Shown: in pieces, positions 1 to 8,100 of the stretch
Layout: the number at the start of each line of letters is the position of its first letter
How positions within the stretch are numbered: the first letter of the stretch is position 1
Source: Phycisphaerales bacterium
Lineage (GTDB): Bacteria > Planctomycetota > Phycisphaerae > Phycisphaerales > UBA1924
NCBI GenBank assembly: GCA_029260345.1
Contig: JAJDDK010000002.1
Location: 248,001-312,000, forward strand
Length of the DNA stretch: 64,000 nucleotides
Direction of reading: 5' to 3'
Program-made: the position numbers and the translations under genes
The notes under the pieces: model-generated
The model's input: only the letters and a program-made list of their open reading frames with translations
Database searches by the model: none
What the model was told of the DNA's origin: nothing

Positions 1-1205
1 AGATTTCGAGACGCGATGGCGTATTCAAGTGCGACGCTTGTCGTCGAAAGCTGTGTGATTTCGTCCTCGACACGAACGATGCCGCGCGTGGGAGAGGCGA
101 GACGTGCGAAGGCGTCTTCTTCCTGGAGTTCGACCGGGGTGTCATCGCGCGGTTGAATCGTGAGGCCGTTCGTCCAAGTAATCGTGAGGACGTCATTCTC
201 ACCAGGATCACTTGGCTGGTCGATTGAGGATTCACCTGTTGCCGTTTCATCACGTGGCGGCGAAAGCAGACGCAACCCTTCAATCGTGCGCGGCGTGGGT
301 CGGTTATCGAGCAGGCGCGCCCAAAGGTCGAATCGTTCGGCGGTGGCGACACGCGGGCCGAATTCAATCGTCACGTTGCCAGTCATCGCGGCGTGGTACA
401 GCGATTCAATGACGGCCGCCACGGGAGAGGAAGATTCATTACCCGATTCGCTCTCGTCACTCTTTGATTCAGCGAGTTGCGATGGATCAATAACAGCGCT
501 GCCCGCGGAATTCGTTTGAAACAGCGAGAGGCGGCTGTGCACTTCATCAATGATGAGCGTGAATCCCGTGAATTCGATCGCGAGGCCGGCGGCGGTGATT
601 TGCACGTGATCTGTCGTGCGCAATTCGCCCATGGTTGTGTCGAAGCTCAGCGTGTCCGTCGCAAACGTCACGGCAGGGGCGATGTCCTCGCGCGGGCGGG
701 GATCTTCATCGAAGACGCGAACGCGGACTTCACCCTCGAATCGACCGGATTCCGGTTCGCGGCGACCTTGTGGCTGAAGCAGGCTTCCGTGATTCGCCTG
801 GAGGTGCGCTACGCCGCCGTTAGAGAGATGCATCCACGCCTGCGGCTGGTCGACTTCGATGCGACCGCCTTCGCGCGGCTCGAGTGTCTCGTAAAGAAGT
901 TCGCGGACAATGCGACCGTCCTCGTCAACAAACTCAATTCGACCTTGTTCGGAGCCTTCCACGGCCGGGCCGAGCAGGTCTTCCACGGCGCCGACTCGCG
1001 ACGATGTCCCATTCGTCGCCGTGATGGTGTTGTCAATTGGTTGGAGTTGCGGCTCGGGCGCAACATCGCCATCGGTGGCGCCTGGTGATCGTGTCGAAAC
1101 GACCGACCACGTCACGATGGTGATCGCCACGACGGTCAGCGCCGCTGCCGCCACAAGCGCTATGCGTCGCCCGCCGCCCTCGGATTGTCCGTGCGCTTTC
1201 GTCAT
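1..1205 (-). CDS. LptC/OstA-like LPS export protein, C-terminus cut by window edge
   Basis: Reading the minus strand from an ATG at 1205, the frame stays open to base 1 (about 401 codons), so the stop lies outside. The product begins MTKAHGQSEGGGRR, followed by one hydrophobic segment (IALVAAAALTVVAITIVTW) and then a beta-rich periplasmic region. The stretch around residues 155-195 (FATDTLSFDTTMGELRTTDH, then VQITAAGLAIEFTGFTLIID) has the repeating 'layer' pattern of LptC/LptA/OstA-type proteins. Known for the family: LptC is a bitopic inner-membrane protein passing LPS from LptB2FG to the LptA bridge. It lies 56 bp downstream of kdsD on the same strand, as lptC does in the proteobacterial kds-lpt clusters, which supports the call. 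It is much longer than E. coli LptC (191 aa), so it may combine LptC and OstA-like parts. The function is inferred from pattern and neighbour. Confidence 0.62.
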   Translation of the reverse strand, partial: MTKAHGQSEGGGRRIALVAAAALTVVAITIVTWSVVSTRSPGATDGDVAPEPQLQPIDNTITATNGTSSRVGAVEDLLGPAVEGSEQGRIEFVDEDGRIVRELLYETLEPREGGRIEVDQPQAWMHLSNGGVAHLQANHGSLLQPQGRREPESGRFEGEVRVRVFDEDPRPREDIAPAVTFATDTLSFDTTMGELRTTDHVQITAAGLAIEFTGFTLIIDEVHSRLSLFQTNSAGSAVIDPSQLAESKSDESESGNESSSPVAAVIESLYHAAMTGNVTIEFGPRVATAERFDLWARLLDNRPTPRTIEGLRLLSPPRDETATGESSIDQPSDPGENDVLTITWTNGLTIQPRDDTPVELQEEDAFARLASPTRGIVRVEDEITQLSTTSVALEYAIASRN

Positions 1206-1261
1206 TCGCGTGCAATCCTACTCATTCAGGGCAAAATATTCGGGGAGGCGCCTCGACGGGG

Positions 1262-2314
1262 TCAATCACGGACAACTTTCAGCGCGATCAGATCCTGCAC
1301 GTCGAGGAGGCCGACGGGTCGGCCTTGGTCGTCCACCACCGGGATCTCGTCCTGGCGCGCCTCGCGAATCAGGTTGACGGCGTCGCGCACGATCGCCGTT
1401 GCGGGAAGTGTGCGCGGCGATCGCGTCATCACCGTGCTGATCGGCTTCGCAAGTTCGGACGTGTCGCGGAGGATGAGCCGCCGCAGATCGCCATCGGTGA
1501 AGACGCCGCTGAGAATGCCGTTTGCGTCAATAAGCACTAAGGCGCCAGGTCGTCGGCCAACTTCGGCGGCTTGCTTCAGCGCATCAGCGACCGTGAGCGT
1601 TTCCTGCAACACCGGGAGAGATTCGCCGGCTTTAAATCGAATGATTTCGGTGATTGGCCGCAGGAGATCGCCGAGGAGGCCGCCGGGATGACGCCGAGCG
1701 AAATCGTCCGCACTGAAGGCGCGTCGTCGGCTGGCAGTGAGAGCCAATGCATCGCCAAGCGCGAGCGTTGCGGTCGTTGAACTGGTCGGAGCGAGACTGA
1801 GCGGGCAGGCTTCCTCGACAATGCCGATGCCAAGAGCGACGGTCGAAAGCCGCTCCAGCGATGAGCCGCCGGCGCCCTTTGTGATCGAAATGATGGGGAC
1901 GGCGTCCTGCTTCAGAATCCCGGCCAGCCCGACCAGTTCATCCGTCTCGCCGGAATAGCTCAGGGCAAGGAGGCAGTCGCCGCGCCGAATACGGCCCAAA
2001 TCGCCGTGGGCTGCTTCTGAGGGATGGACCCACTGGGACGGAATGCCAAGGCTCGCGAGTGTCGCAGATATTTTCTGGCCGATCAGGCCAGACTTGCCCA
2101 TGCCACTGACGACCACGCTGCCGTCCGCATCGGCGGCCTCCACAATGATCGCCACCGCTTCGAGGAAAGCGTCGTCCAGCAATTCGGCGACTCGGGCGAC
2201 CGCCTCACTCTCGGCGAGGATGGCGCGGCGGGCGAATTCGAGATCGTCGCTGGACTTCGCCATCGGCTTCTCCGGGGCCGTTTTCGGAATGGCTTGGGCG
2301 GTCGAGTGGGCCAT
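1262..2314 (-). CDS. kdsD: KpsF/GutQ-family arabinose-5-phosphate isomerase
   Basis: This 350-aa protein would interconvert ribulose-5-phosphate and arabinose-5-phosphate, the first step to Kdo for lipid A-linked sugars. An N-terminal SIS sugar-isomerase domain (about residues 50-190) carries the phosphate-binding stretch VVSGMGKSGLIGQKISATLA. The HPSEAAHGDLGRI segment is typical of KdsD/KpsF. Two C-terminal CBS domains follow (about 225-350), the second with EIPVVDDQGRPVGLLDVQDL. Length and domain order match the family. The gene is divergent from scpA, with 56 bp between starts, and is followed on the same strand by an lptC-like gene, which fits LPS biogenesis. An in-frame Met at residue 18 is an alternative start. 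Confidence 0.93.
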   Translation of the reverse strand: MAHSTAQAIPKTAPEKPMAKSSDDLEFARRAILAESEAVARVAELLDDAFLEAVAIIVEAADADGSVVVSGMGKSGLIGQKISATLASLGIPSQWVHPSEAAHGDLGRIRRGDCLLALSYSGETDELVGLAGILKQDAVPIISITKGAGGSSLERLSTVALGIGIVEEACPLSLAPTSSTTATLALGDALALTASRRRAFSADDFARRHPGGLLGDLLRPITEIIRFKAGESLPVLQETLTVADALKQAAEVGRRPGALVLIDANGILSGVFTDGDLRRLILRDTSELAKPISTVMTRSPRTLPATAIVRDAVNLIREARQDEIPVVDDQGRPVGLLDVQDLIALKVVRD

Positions 2315-2370
2315 GAACCAAAGGGTACACTTGCCGAAGTCGCCCGGCAGCCACCTGGCGACGCTCCGCC

Positions 2371-3219
2371 ATGCTCACTGAGGATTACACAGTCCGGCTC
2401 GATCAGTTCCAGGGACCGCTGGATCTGCTGCTGTATCTCGCCCGCAAGGCGGAAGTGGACATTGTGGACATCCCGATCGCTCGGATCGCGGATCAGTACG
2501 TCGAGCATCTGGAGGGCATCGAACGGATCGATATCGATCTCGCTGGTGAGTTCCTTGTGATGGCGGCGACATTGATGGAGCTGAAGTCGCGGCTGCTGTC
2601 ACCGCTCCCGGCGGAGGACGCCGAAGAAGATACGGCGACCGAGCGCGAACAGCGATCCGATGATGACGACGCCGTGGACCTCCGCGCCGAACTCATCCAG
2701 CAACTGCTCGCGTACAAATCCTTCCGCGATGCGGCCGATGCGCTGGAACGCCAGCGCGACACCTGGAGCCGCCGCTATCCGGCTGGCAAAGCCGCGACGG
2801 ATAGGGACGCGATGCTTGAGGCCGTGCAGCGGCGCAATGAATCAATCGAACTCGAAGACATCGGTTTGTTCGATCTCGTCGAGGCGTATGAAGCGGTTTT
2901 GGAGCGTGTGAACTTTGACTTGCTCGGTTCGCATCATGTGGCGCTCGACGACGACGACACGCCGATTGAGATGCACGCTGAGGATTTGATCGACCGTCTT
3001 GGTCAGTCATCGGCGCCGATGGCGCTGCGTGAGATTTTTTCAGGGCGCACGCGTGGCCAGGTGGTCGGCCTCTTTGTGGCAACGTTGGAATTGGTTCGGC
3101 GCCGGCGCATCGAAATCCGCCAGCGCGATGAAGATGGCGAAGTCGTCCTTGCGCTACGTCAGGATGAAGAGTCGCCGGAGGACGCTTCCTCCGAAGCATT
3201 TTCGCCCGACGCGGACTGA
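2371..3219 (+). CDS. scpA: Segregation and condensation protein A
   Basis: ScpA is the kleisin subunit that bridges SMC heads in the bacterial condensin. The N-terminus has the family signature FQGPLDLLLYLARKAEVDI, followed by DIPIARIADQYVEHL and the helix FLVMAATLMELKSRLLLP-like (FLVMAATLMELKSRLLSPLP). The C-terminal winged-helix part (RGQVVGLFVATLELVRRRRI) is also present. At 282 aa it is normal length. The usual partner gene scpB is not downstream; the next plus-strand gene is the rluB-type synthase that normally follows scpB. The last 61 bases overlap the end of the convergent coiled-coil gene, and both reading frames look genuine. An acidic, low-complexity tail (ESPEDASSEAFSPDAD) occupies the overlap. 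Confidence 0.95.
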   Translation: MLTEDYTVRLDQFQGPLDLLLYLARKAEVDIVDIPIARIADQYVEHLEGIERIDIDLAGEFLVMAATLMELKSRLLSPLPAEDAEEDTATEREQRSDDDDAVDLRAELIQQLLAYKSFRDAADALERQRDTWSRRYPAGKAATDRDAMLEAVQRRNESIELEDIGLFDLVEAYEAVLERVNFDLLGSHHVALDDDDTPIEMHAEDLIDRLGQSSAPMALREIFSGRTRGQVVGLFVATLELVRRRRIEIRQRDEDGEVVLALRQDEESPEDASSEAFSPDAD

Positions 3220-3875
3220 AGCAACGTTTCAAGTTTTGCAATCGCATCCGCCGTGCGGCAATGCAATGCGACGAGATCGCGGCCTTGCTCCTGCACACTC
3301 GCTGTGGACTTTTCAATCGTTGCGAGCATCTCAGTCATGGCCTGTTCCTTCCGCGCGAGAGCATCGAGACGAGCTTCCAATCGCACCTGACGCTCTTCGA
3401 TTGACGCGACCACAGCGCTGGCGCGCCGGTCCAATTCGGCCAGCGCGCTTTCCACGCTGACGGAGATCTGGCGACTCGCACGTGCGACCAGTCGCTCGGC
3501 ATCCGGAAGACTGACCTCAGCGACGTTCGATTCAGCATTTGGCTGCGGCGACGGAGCGACCCGGCGCATGGCTTCGAACGCACGCAGCACCTTGACCGCC
3601 GCGCCGAGTTGGCGTGCCAGTTCCGATGTTCGATTGCTGATTTTTTCGTCGAGCGATGCTGATTCCAGCACGGCGCCTCGCAATCCTTGCGCGGCGTCTT
3701 CGGATTCCTCAATCAAACGGCGCAATCGCTGCGCGTAATCCTCAAAGGCAGTGTGATCCACGATGCGAGGCGAGAGAAATATCTCATCGTTCGCTTCGGA
3801 GGGCTTGGTTTCCACGAGCGGTGATGCAGTCCTGGCGTCCGGCGATGGTGCGGCGAGTTTTGGCATGGTGGGCAT
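3159..3875 (-). CDS. Hypothetical coiled-coil protein
   Basis: I do not recognise a named family. From the ATG at 3875 (or 3866) the product is about 238 aa. It has a Pro/Ala-rich N-terminus, then a long charged helical region (about residues 40-220) containing YAQRLRRLIEESEDAAQGL and VEARLDALARKEQAMTEMLA-like heptads, with an acidic Ser-rich end. There is no signal peptide or membrane segment, so it is probably cytosolic. It sits where scpB would be expected between scpA and rluB, but on the opposite strand. It overlaps the 3' end of scpA by 61 bp tail to tail and is divergent from rluB. The heptad pattern and sustained coding bias support it as a real gene. A chromosome-related role is only a guess from location. 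Confidence 0.7.
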   Translation of the reverse strand: MPTMPKLAAPSPDARTASPLVETKPSEANDEIFLSPRIVDHTAFEDYAQRLRRLIEESEDAAQGLRGAVLESASLDEKISNRTSELARQLGAAVKVLRAFEAMRRVAPSPQPNAESNVAEVSLPDAERLVARASRQISVSVESALAELDRRASAVVASIEERQVRLEARLDALARKEQAMTEMLATIEKSTASVQEQGRDLVALHCRTADAIAKLETLLQSASGENASEEASSGDSSS

Positions 3876-3948
3876 CCCGGAAGCGTGCGACGAAGTGAAA
3901 TCACGGCCACGCTGCGCGTTTGCAGCGCGGACCGATACGATTCCCTCA

Positions 3949-4812
3949 ATGCCCAAACCTTCAGCACATTCCATGCCGCACGACGATGGCGACCCGCTTC
4001 GCGACGCTTCACGAGGCGAACGCCTTCAGAAAGTGCTCGCCGCGGCGGGGATTGAATCCCGCCGGCGATGTGAGGAACTGGTCGCCGAGGGGATGGTCAG
4101 CGTCAACGGTCGGGTGGTGCAGTCGCTCCCGGCCTGGGTGGATCCGGCGGAGGACGAGATCACGGTTGATGGGCGACGTCTCCCCAAGGCCGAGCGGAAA
4201 GTCTACGTGATGCTCAACAAGCCCCGGCGCTGCGTCACCACGTGCGACGACCCGAGCGGCCGGCGAACCGTCGTCGATCTGGTTGACCATCCATTGGTCC
4301 GCCGACTGTTTCCGGTGGGCCGCCTCGACTTTGAAACGGCGGGCCTGCTTCTACTGACGAACGATGGTGATTTCGCAAACTCGCTGGCGCATCCGCGCTA
4401 CGGCGTGGACAAGACCTATCGAGCGAAAGTGCGCGGCGAAGTCAGCCACGAGGACGTGGAACGGCTGGCCAAGGGTGTGTATCTCGCCGATCGGAAGAAG
4501 GGCCACACGTCTGGCGCTCGACGGGCGGGCGCCATTGAGATCGCCATTCTTCGGCGCGATCGAGAGAAGACGACGCTTGAGATCACACTGAAGGAAGGTC
4601 GCAACCGGCAGATTCGTCGCATGCTCGCATTTCTTGGACATCCCGTTGTGCGTCTTGAGCGCACGCGCATGGGGCCGGTCAAGATGAAGGGCCTGCGCCG
4701 CGGTGAATGGCGCGAGCTAACGCGCGATGAATTAATCGCACTGCGTCGAGCCACAGCGCGCGGCAGCTCGAAGCCGGCGGCGGGCGCACGAAAGAAGAAG
4801 AAATCGCCGTGA
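3949..4812 (+). CDS. rluB: RluB/RsuA-family rRNA pseudouridine synthase
   Basis: This enzyme isomerises a uridine in rRNA (RluB acts on 23S U2605 in E. coli). An N-terminal S4 RNA-binding domain (ERLQKVLAAAGIESRRRCEE, residues about 25-85) precedes the catalytic domain. The catalytic aspartate is in GRLDFETAGLLLLTNDG, and GRNRQIRRMLAFLGHPV is the RsuA/RluB/RluE-type second motif. The lysine-rich tail (ARKKKKSP) is common in RluB. The start is placed at the ATG at 3949 because the frame upstream has no family similarity and would run into the divergent gene; an ATG at 3973 is the alternative. It overlaps the next gene by 4 bp (GTGA). Which rRNA position it modifies cannot be read from the sequence. 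Confidence 0.9.
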   Translation: MPKPSAHSMPHDDGDPLRDASRGERLQKVLAAAGIESRRRCEELVAEGMVSVNGRVVQSLPAWVDPAEDEITVDGRRLPKAERKVYVMLNKPRRCVTTCDDPSGRRTVVDLVDHPLVRRLFPVGRLDFETAGLLLLTNDGDFANSLAHPRYGVDKTYRAKVRGEVSHEDVERLAKGVYLADRKKGHTSGARRAGAIEIAILRRDREKTTLEITLKEGRNRQIRRMLAFLGHPVVRLERTRMGPVKMKGLRRGEWRELTRDELIALRRATARGSSKPAAGARKKKKSP

Positions 4813-6161
4813 GTTTTCGTCAGCACATCCTGGAGCGAGCCCGCGCCTGGATCAGCCGGCCGGATCAGGAGCTTTCTCGATGGCAGCGGACGGCCGAGTC
4901 CGCCGCAGCGTTGACGTTTCATTGCGGGCGACAGTTGCGCCGAGATCGGGCGCCGCAGATGGCGGCGGCGCTGACGTATCGCACACTGTTTGGCTTGATC
5001 CCAACGCTGGTGCTTTCGCTGATCGTGCTCCGTTTTTTTTATGCGGATTCCATCGAGGCGCCGCTGCGCCGAGTCATTGATTACGTGGGCCTTTCGGATG
5101 TGGCGATTCCGACTCAGGGTGATGAGTCTGCGGTGGGAGCCGGCGAGGAGCGTCTGGGCGCCTGGATTGAGGCGTTGGTGTCGCGAGTGAGCGATATCAA
5201 TTTCACGGCGATCGGCGCCGTTGGTGTTGGCGTACTTTTGTATGCCGCGCTTATTCTGATGGCGCAGGTCGAGCAATCGTTCAATGTGATTTACAAGGCC
5301 AGCACTTCACGGCGACTGATTGCCCGCGTGATGCAGTACTGGACGCTGCTGACGCTTGGGCCACTGGGCATCGTCGCGAGTTTCTGGATCAACGATCAGT
5401 TTCAATCGATGGTGCGCGACATTGGCGGCAGCGCCGTGGTTTCGGCTTTTGGATTCATTGCGGCGTTCTTCGTGAGCTGGCTGCTTTTGTTGCTTGCTTA
5501 CAAGGTGGTGCCCAATGCGCGCGTGCAATTGAAACCGGCGCTGATTGGCTCATTCGTCGCCGCAGCGTTGTGGGAAGTGGCCAAATGGGGGTTCGGTCTC
5601 TACGTCGATTTTTCCACGGGCTACGCACGATTTTACGGCTCGCTGGGGTTGATTCCGATCTTCATGCTGTGGGTTCACATCACATGGTTGGTGGTGTTGT
5701 TCGGGTTGGAATTGTCGTATGCGCTGCAGACGCTTGAACGCGGGATCGATTCATTCCGCGATGCGTCATACTCGCGCCGACCGGAGACGCCGGACCCGAT
5801 GCGGGCGCTGTCGATTCTCGCGGGCATTGCAGACGCCTTCGAGAAAGGTGATCTGTTGACCACGCCGGAAGTCGCGCAGTTTGTCGGCGTTTCGGGAGAG
5901 CGAGCGCAGCCCAGCCTGAATGCGCTGGAAAAGCTTGGCCTGATCCATCAGGTGGAGCGTCCCGACGATGAGCCGGCGCAGTGGTCGTTGTCTCGAGCGC
6001 CTGAGAAAATTCAATTGCGCTCCGTCGCAGAATCGCTCTTGAATACGGCCGACGAGAATTCTCGGCCGCCAGCCATTACGAAGCTTCAGCAGTCCTTGCT
6101 GCAGGGGCTCGGTGATCGAACGCTCGACTCGATGGCGTCGCCGTCGAAGTCAGCAAGCTAG
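4809..6161 (+). CDS. YihY/BrkB-family inner-membrane protein with C-terminal winged helix
   Basis: A 450-aa polytopic membrane protein. Hydrophobic segments (AALTYRTLFGLIPTLVLSLI, IGAVGVGVLLYAALILMAQV, the WTLLTLGPLGIV region, VSAFGFIAAFFVSWLLLLLA, GLIPIFMLWVHITWLVVLFG) give about six helices in the YihY/BrkB pattern, including GSFVAAALWEVAKWGFGLYV. A soluble tail (about residues 320-450) resembles a winged helix-turn-helix (EVAQFVGVSGERAQPSLNAL). Family members were once mislabelled ribonuclease BN; that activity belongs to another protein, so none is assigned. The start is the GTG overlapping the rluB stop, implying translational coupling. The physiological role is unknown. Confidence 0.87.
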   Translation: MSFRQHILERARAWISRPDQELSRWQRTAESAAALTFHCGRQLRRDRAPQMAAALTYRTLFGLIPTLVLSLIVLRFFYADSIEAPLRRVIDYVGLSDVAIPTQGDESAVGAGEERLGAWIEALVSRVSDINFTAIGAVGVGVLLYAALILMAQVEQSFNVIYKASTSRRLIARVMQYWTLLTLGPLGIVASFWINDQFQSMVRDIGGSAVVSAFGFIAAFFVSWLLLLLAYKVVPNARVQLKPALIGSFVAAALWEVAKWGFGLYVDFSTGYARFYGSLGLIPIFMLWVHITWLVVLFGLELSYALQTLERGIDSFRDASYSRRPETPDPMRALSILAGIADAFEKGDLLTTPEVAQFVGVSGERAQPSLNALEKLGLIHQVERPDDEPAQWSLSRAPEKIQLRSVAESLLNTADENSRPPAITKLQQSLLQGLGDRTLDSMASPSKSAS

Positions 6162-6170
6162 AATCCGCGC

Positions 6171-6968
6171 ATGGACGAACAAGGAATCAAGGTGCTTGCC
6201 GTCAACGTCGGCAATTCGCGCACGAGCGCGTGTGTGTTCGAAGGCATTGAGCCCGGACCGGCCGGCTTTGCGCCGACTAGTGATGCTCGCGCAGTGGCGG
6301 ACATGGTTGTGGAATTGTCGCACGCGCTGGATGACGCTGAGGCCGCCGCGATCGTGATCGGAAGCGTCAATGACGCCGCGGGGGCGGTGCTGGTCGAAGA
6401 ATTGACCGGGCGCGTGGATGTCGGGGTCTATCGACTTGGGCGCGATCTGCCGATTCCGCAACTGCACACCCTCGGACCGGACCACACGACCGGACAGGAT
6501 CGCCTCCTCAATGCGCTGGCGGCGTTTGACGCGATTCAGCAGGCGTGCGTTGTGATTGACGCAGGCACGGCAGTCACCGTTGATTTTGTTGATGGCGAAG
6601 GCGTGTTTCACGGCGGGGCGATTGCGCCGGGGGCGCGCATGCAGCTTCGCGCCTTGCATGAGCACACCAGCGCGTTGCCGGATGTTGATCTTGCCTGGCC
6701 TGATGAATCGGAAGCGTTTGCAAAAACGACGCCGCAGGCCATGTTGACCGGCGTCTGTTTCGGCATTCGCGGCATCGTGCGGATGCTTGTCGAACGGTAT
6801 GCGGAGCATTACGGCGCGTATCCGCAGATCGTCGTCACCGGCGGTGATGCGAAGCTTCTGTTCGAAAGCGATGAGTTGATCGAGAACATGGTTCCTGATC
6901 TCACGCTTCGGGGCGTAGCGCTCTCGGCGCGGTCGGCCCTATTTCCTGCCGACTCCGCCGTGGACTGA
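6171..6968 (+). CDS. coaX: Type III pantothenate kinase
   Basis: This enzyme phosphorylates pantothenate in the first step of coenzyme A synthesis. At 265 aa it has the ASKHA-fold motifs of CoaX: GNSRTSACVF near the N-terminus, GPDHTTGQDRLLNALAAF (the GxDR region), VIDAGTAVTVDFVD and FHGGAIAPGARMQLRALHEH, then IVVTGGDAKLL near the end. One deviation is that the first motif, normally Asp-x-Gly-Asn-(Thr/Ser), reads VNVGNS, with Asn for the usual Asp. It lies 9 bp after the YihY-type gene and 10 bp before the GTPase gene, so it is probably co-transcribed with both. Confidence 0.9.
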   Translation: MDEQGIKVLAVNVGNSRTSACVFEGIEPGPAGFAPTSDARAVADMVVELSHALDDAEAAAIVIGSVNDAAGAVLVEELTGRVDVGVYRLGRDLPIPQLHTLGPDHTTGQDRLLNALAAFDAIQQACVVIDAGTAVTVDFVDGEGVFHGGAIAPGARMQLRALHEHTSALPDVDLAWPDESEAFAKTTPQAMLTGVCFGIRGIVRMLVERYAEHYGAYPQIVVTGGDAKLLFESDELIENMVPDLTLRGVALSARSALFPADSAVD

Positions 6969-6978
6969 GGCGGTCCGC

Positions 6979-8007
6979 GTGCCAGATCCAAGTGGAAAGT
7001 CGCTCATGCAGTTCCGCGTAGCCACGGCGCCAGCGCCCGGCGCGATTGCGGTAATCGATCTGTTTGGCGATGTCGATAGCGCGCTCAAGCTCTTCAAGAT
7101 TCAATTGATTGAACCGGGCGCGGTCGTTGTGCGAGATATTGGCGGCATTGATACGGGCGTGGTGGTGCGCTGGCGCGATGATCATGTGCAACTGTTGCCG
7201 CACGCGGGACCGCATGTTGTGCGCGCGATTGCGGAGCGGTTGCGCGATCATGGCGCCATGGAAGTGATTTCACCCGATCCCCGCATCGCATTTCCAGAAG
7301 CGAGGGATCTGGTCGAGGCGTGCATGCTTGAGACGCTTGGTAGAGCCGCAAGCCCGGCGGCGATTGATCTCTTGCTGAAACAGCCCGAGCGGTGGCGGAA
7401 AGCGCAACGAAGCGGCGTGAACAGTGAAGAGCAACGTGTGAGGTCCGCCGCGCTTGATCGGCTGGTGGCTCCGCCGCTTGTGGTCGCCATCGGTCCGCCG
7501 AATGTTGGGAAGAGCACACTGACCAATGCGATGGCGCGCGAGGCCGTCAGCGTGGTGGCGGATCAGCCCGGCACGACTCGGGATCATGTAGGCGTCACGC
7601 TGGAACTGCCATCGCTGGCCGGCGGCATCACATTGCGATGGATTGATGCGCCAGGTTTTCGAAGCGACGACGATGCGGATCCGATCGAACGTGAGGCAAT
7701 CCGTCTGGCACGAGCCGTGGTGTCGCAAGCGGATCTCGTGCTCTCCTGCGGCGATGCGGCGCATGGGTTCCTTGAGCCGCACGTGTTTGATTCTGGAATT
7801 GGTTGCCCGGTGCTTCGCGTCGGTTTGCGGTCGGATCTGGGTCGGGCGCCAGCCTGCGATGTCACGACGGCGGCTTCGCGGAGCGAAGGCGTCACGGAAT
7901 TGGCGGAAACGATCCGGCAAATGCTCATTCCGGATGACGCACTGAAGTGGCAGGGCCCGTGGCAGTTTCACCCGACCTTGGCCGAGGCCCCGACGCGCGC
8001 GGGTTGA
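6979..8007 (+). CDS. MnmE(TrmE)-like GTPase, shortened and divergent
   Basis: A 342-aa P-loop GTPase from a GTG start; an ATG at 7006 is also plausible. The N-terminus (RVATAPAPGAIAVIDLFGD) resembles the start of MnmE, and a short helical region leads to a G domain: G1 GPPNVGKST (172-180), switch-I-like QPGTTRD (196-202), G3 DAPG (223-226). The G4 NKxD motif is replaced by RSDL (284-287). True MnmE is about 450 aa and ends in a CxGK-type motif with the catalytic cysteine. Here the protein ends FHPTLAEAPTRAG with no such motif, so tRNA-wobble modification activity is doubtful. It follows coaX by 10 bp. I regard it as a planctomycete GTPase derived from or related to MnmE, of unknown role. Confidence 0.75.
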   Translation: MPDPSGKSLMQFRVATAPAPGAIAVIDLFGDVDSALKLFKIQLIEPGAVVVRDIGGIDTGVVVRWRDDHVQLLPHAGPHVVRAIAERLRDHGAMEVISPDPRIAFPEARDLVEACMLETLGRAASPAAIDLLLKQPERWRKAQRSGVNSEEQRVRSAALDRLVAPPLVVAIGPPNVGKSTLTNAMAREAVSVVADQPGTTRDHVGVTLELPSLAGGITLRWIDAPGFRSDDDADPIEREAIRLARAVVSQADLVLSCGDAAHGFLEPHVFDSGIGCPVLRVGLRSDLGRAPACDVTTAASRSEGVTELAETIRQMLIPDDALKWQGPWQFHPTLAEAPTRAG

Positions 8008-8100
8008 GCCTGTCGCCCCGGCGACCTACGCTGGTGGGCTCGCCGCTGGGAATGCCTGAATCGCGGCGCAGCACTGCACTCTCCCCTTTTTGGCGGAATC

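Noticed and set aside
3159-3219. Possible frameshift or annotation error where scpA and the coiled-coil gene overlap
   Set aside because: Both frames close with stops and both have sensible acidic tails; a 61-bp tail-to-tail overlap is the simpler reading.
4809-6161. Ribonuclease BN annotation for the YihY-type protein
   Set aside because: The family was misassigned historically; sequence shows only a polytopic membrane protein.
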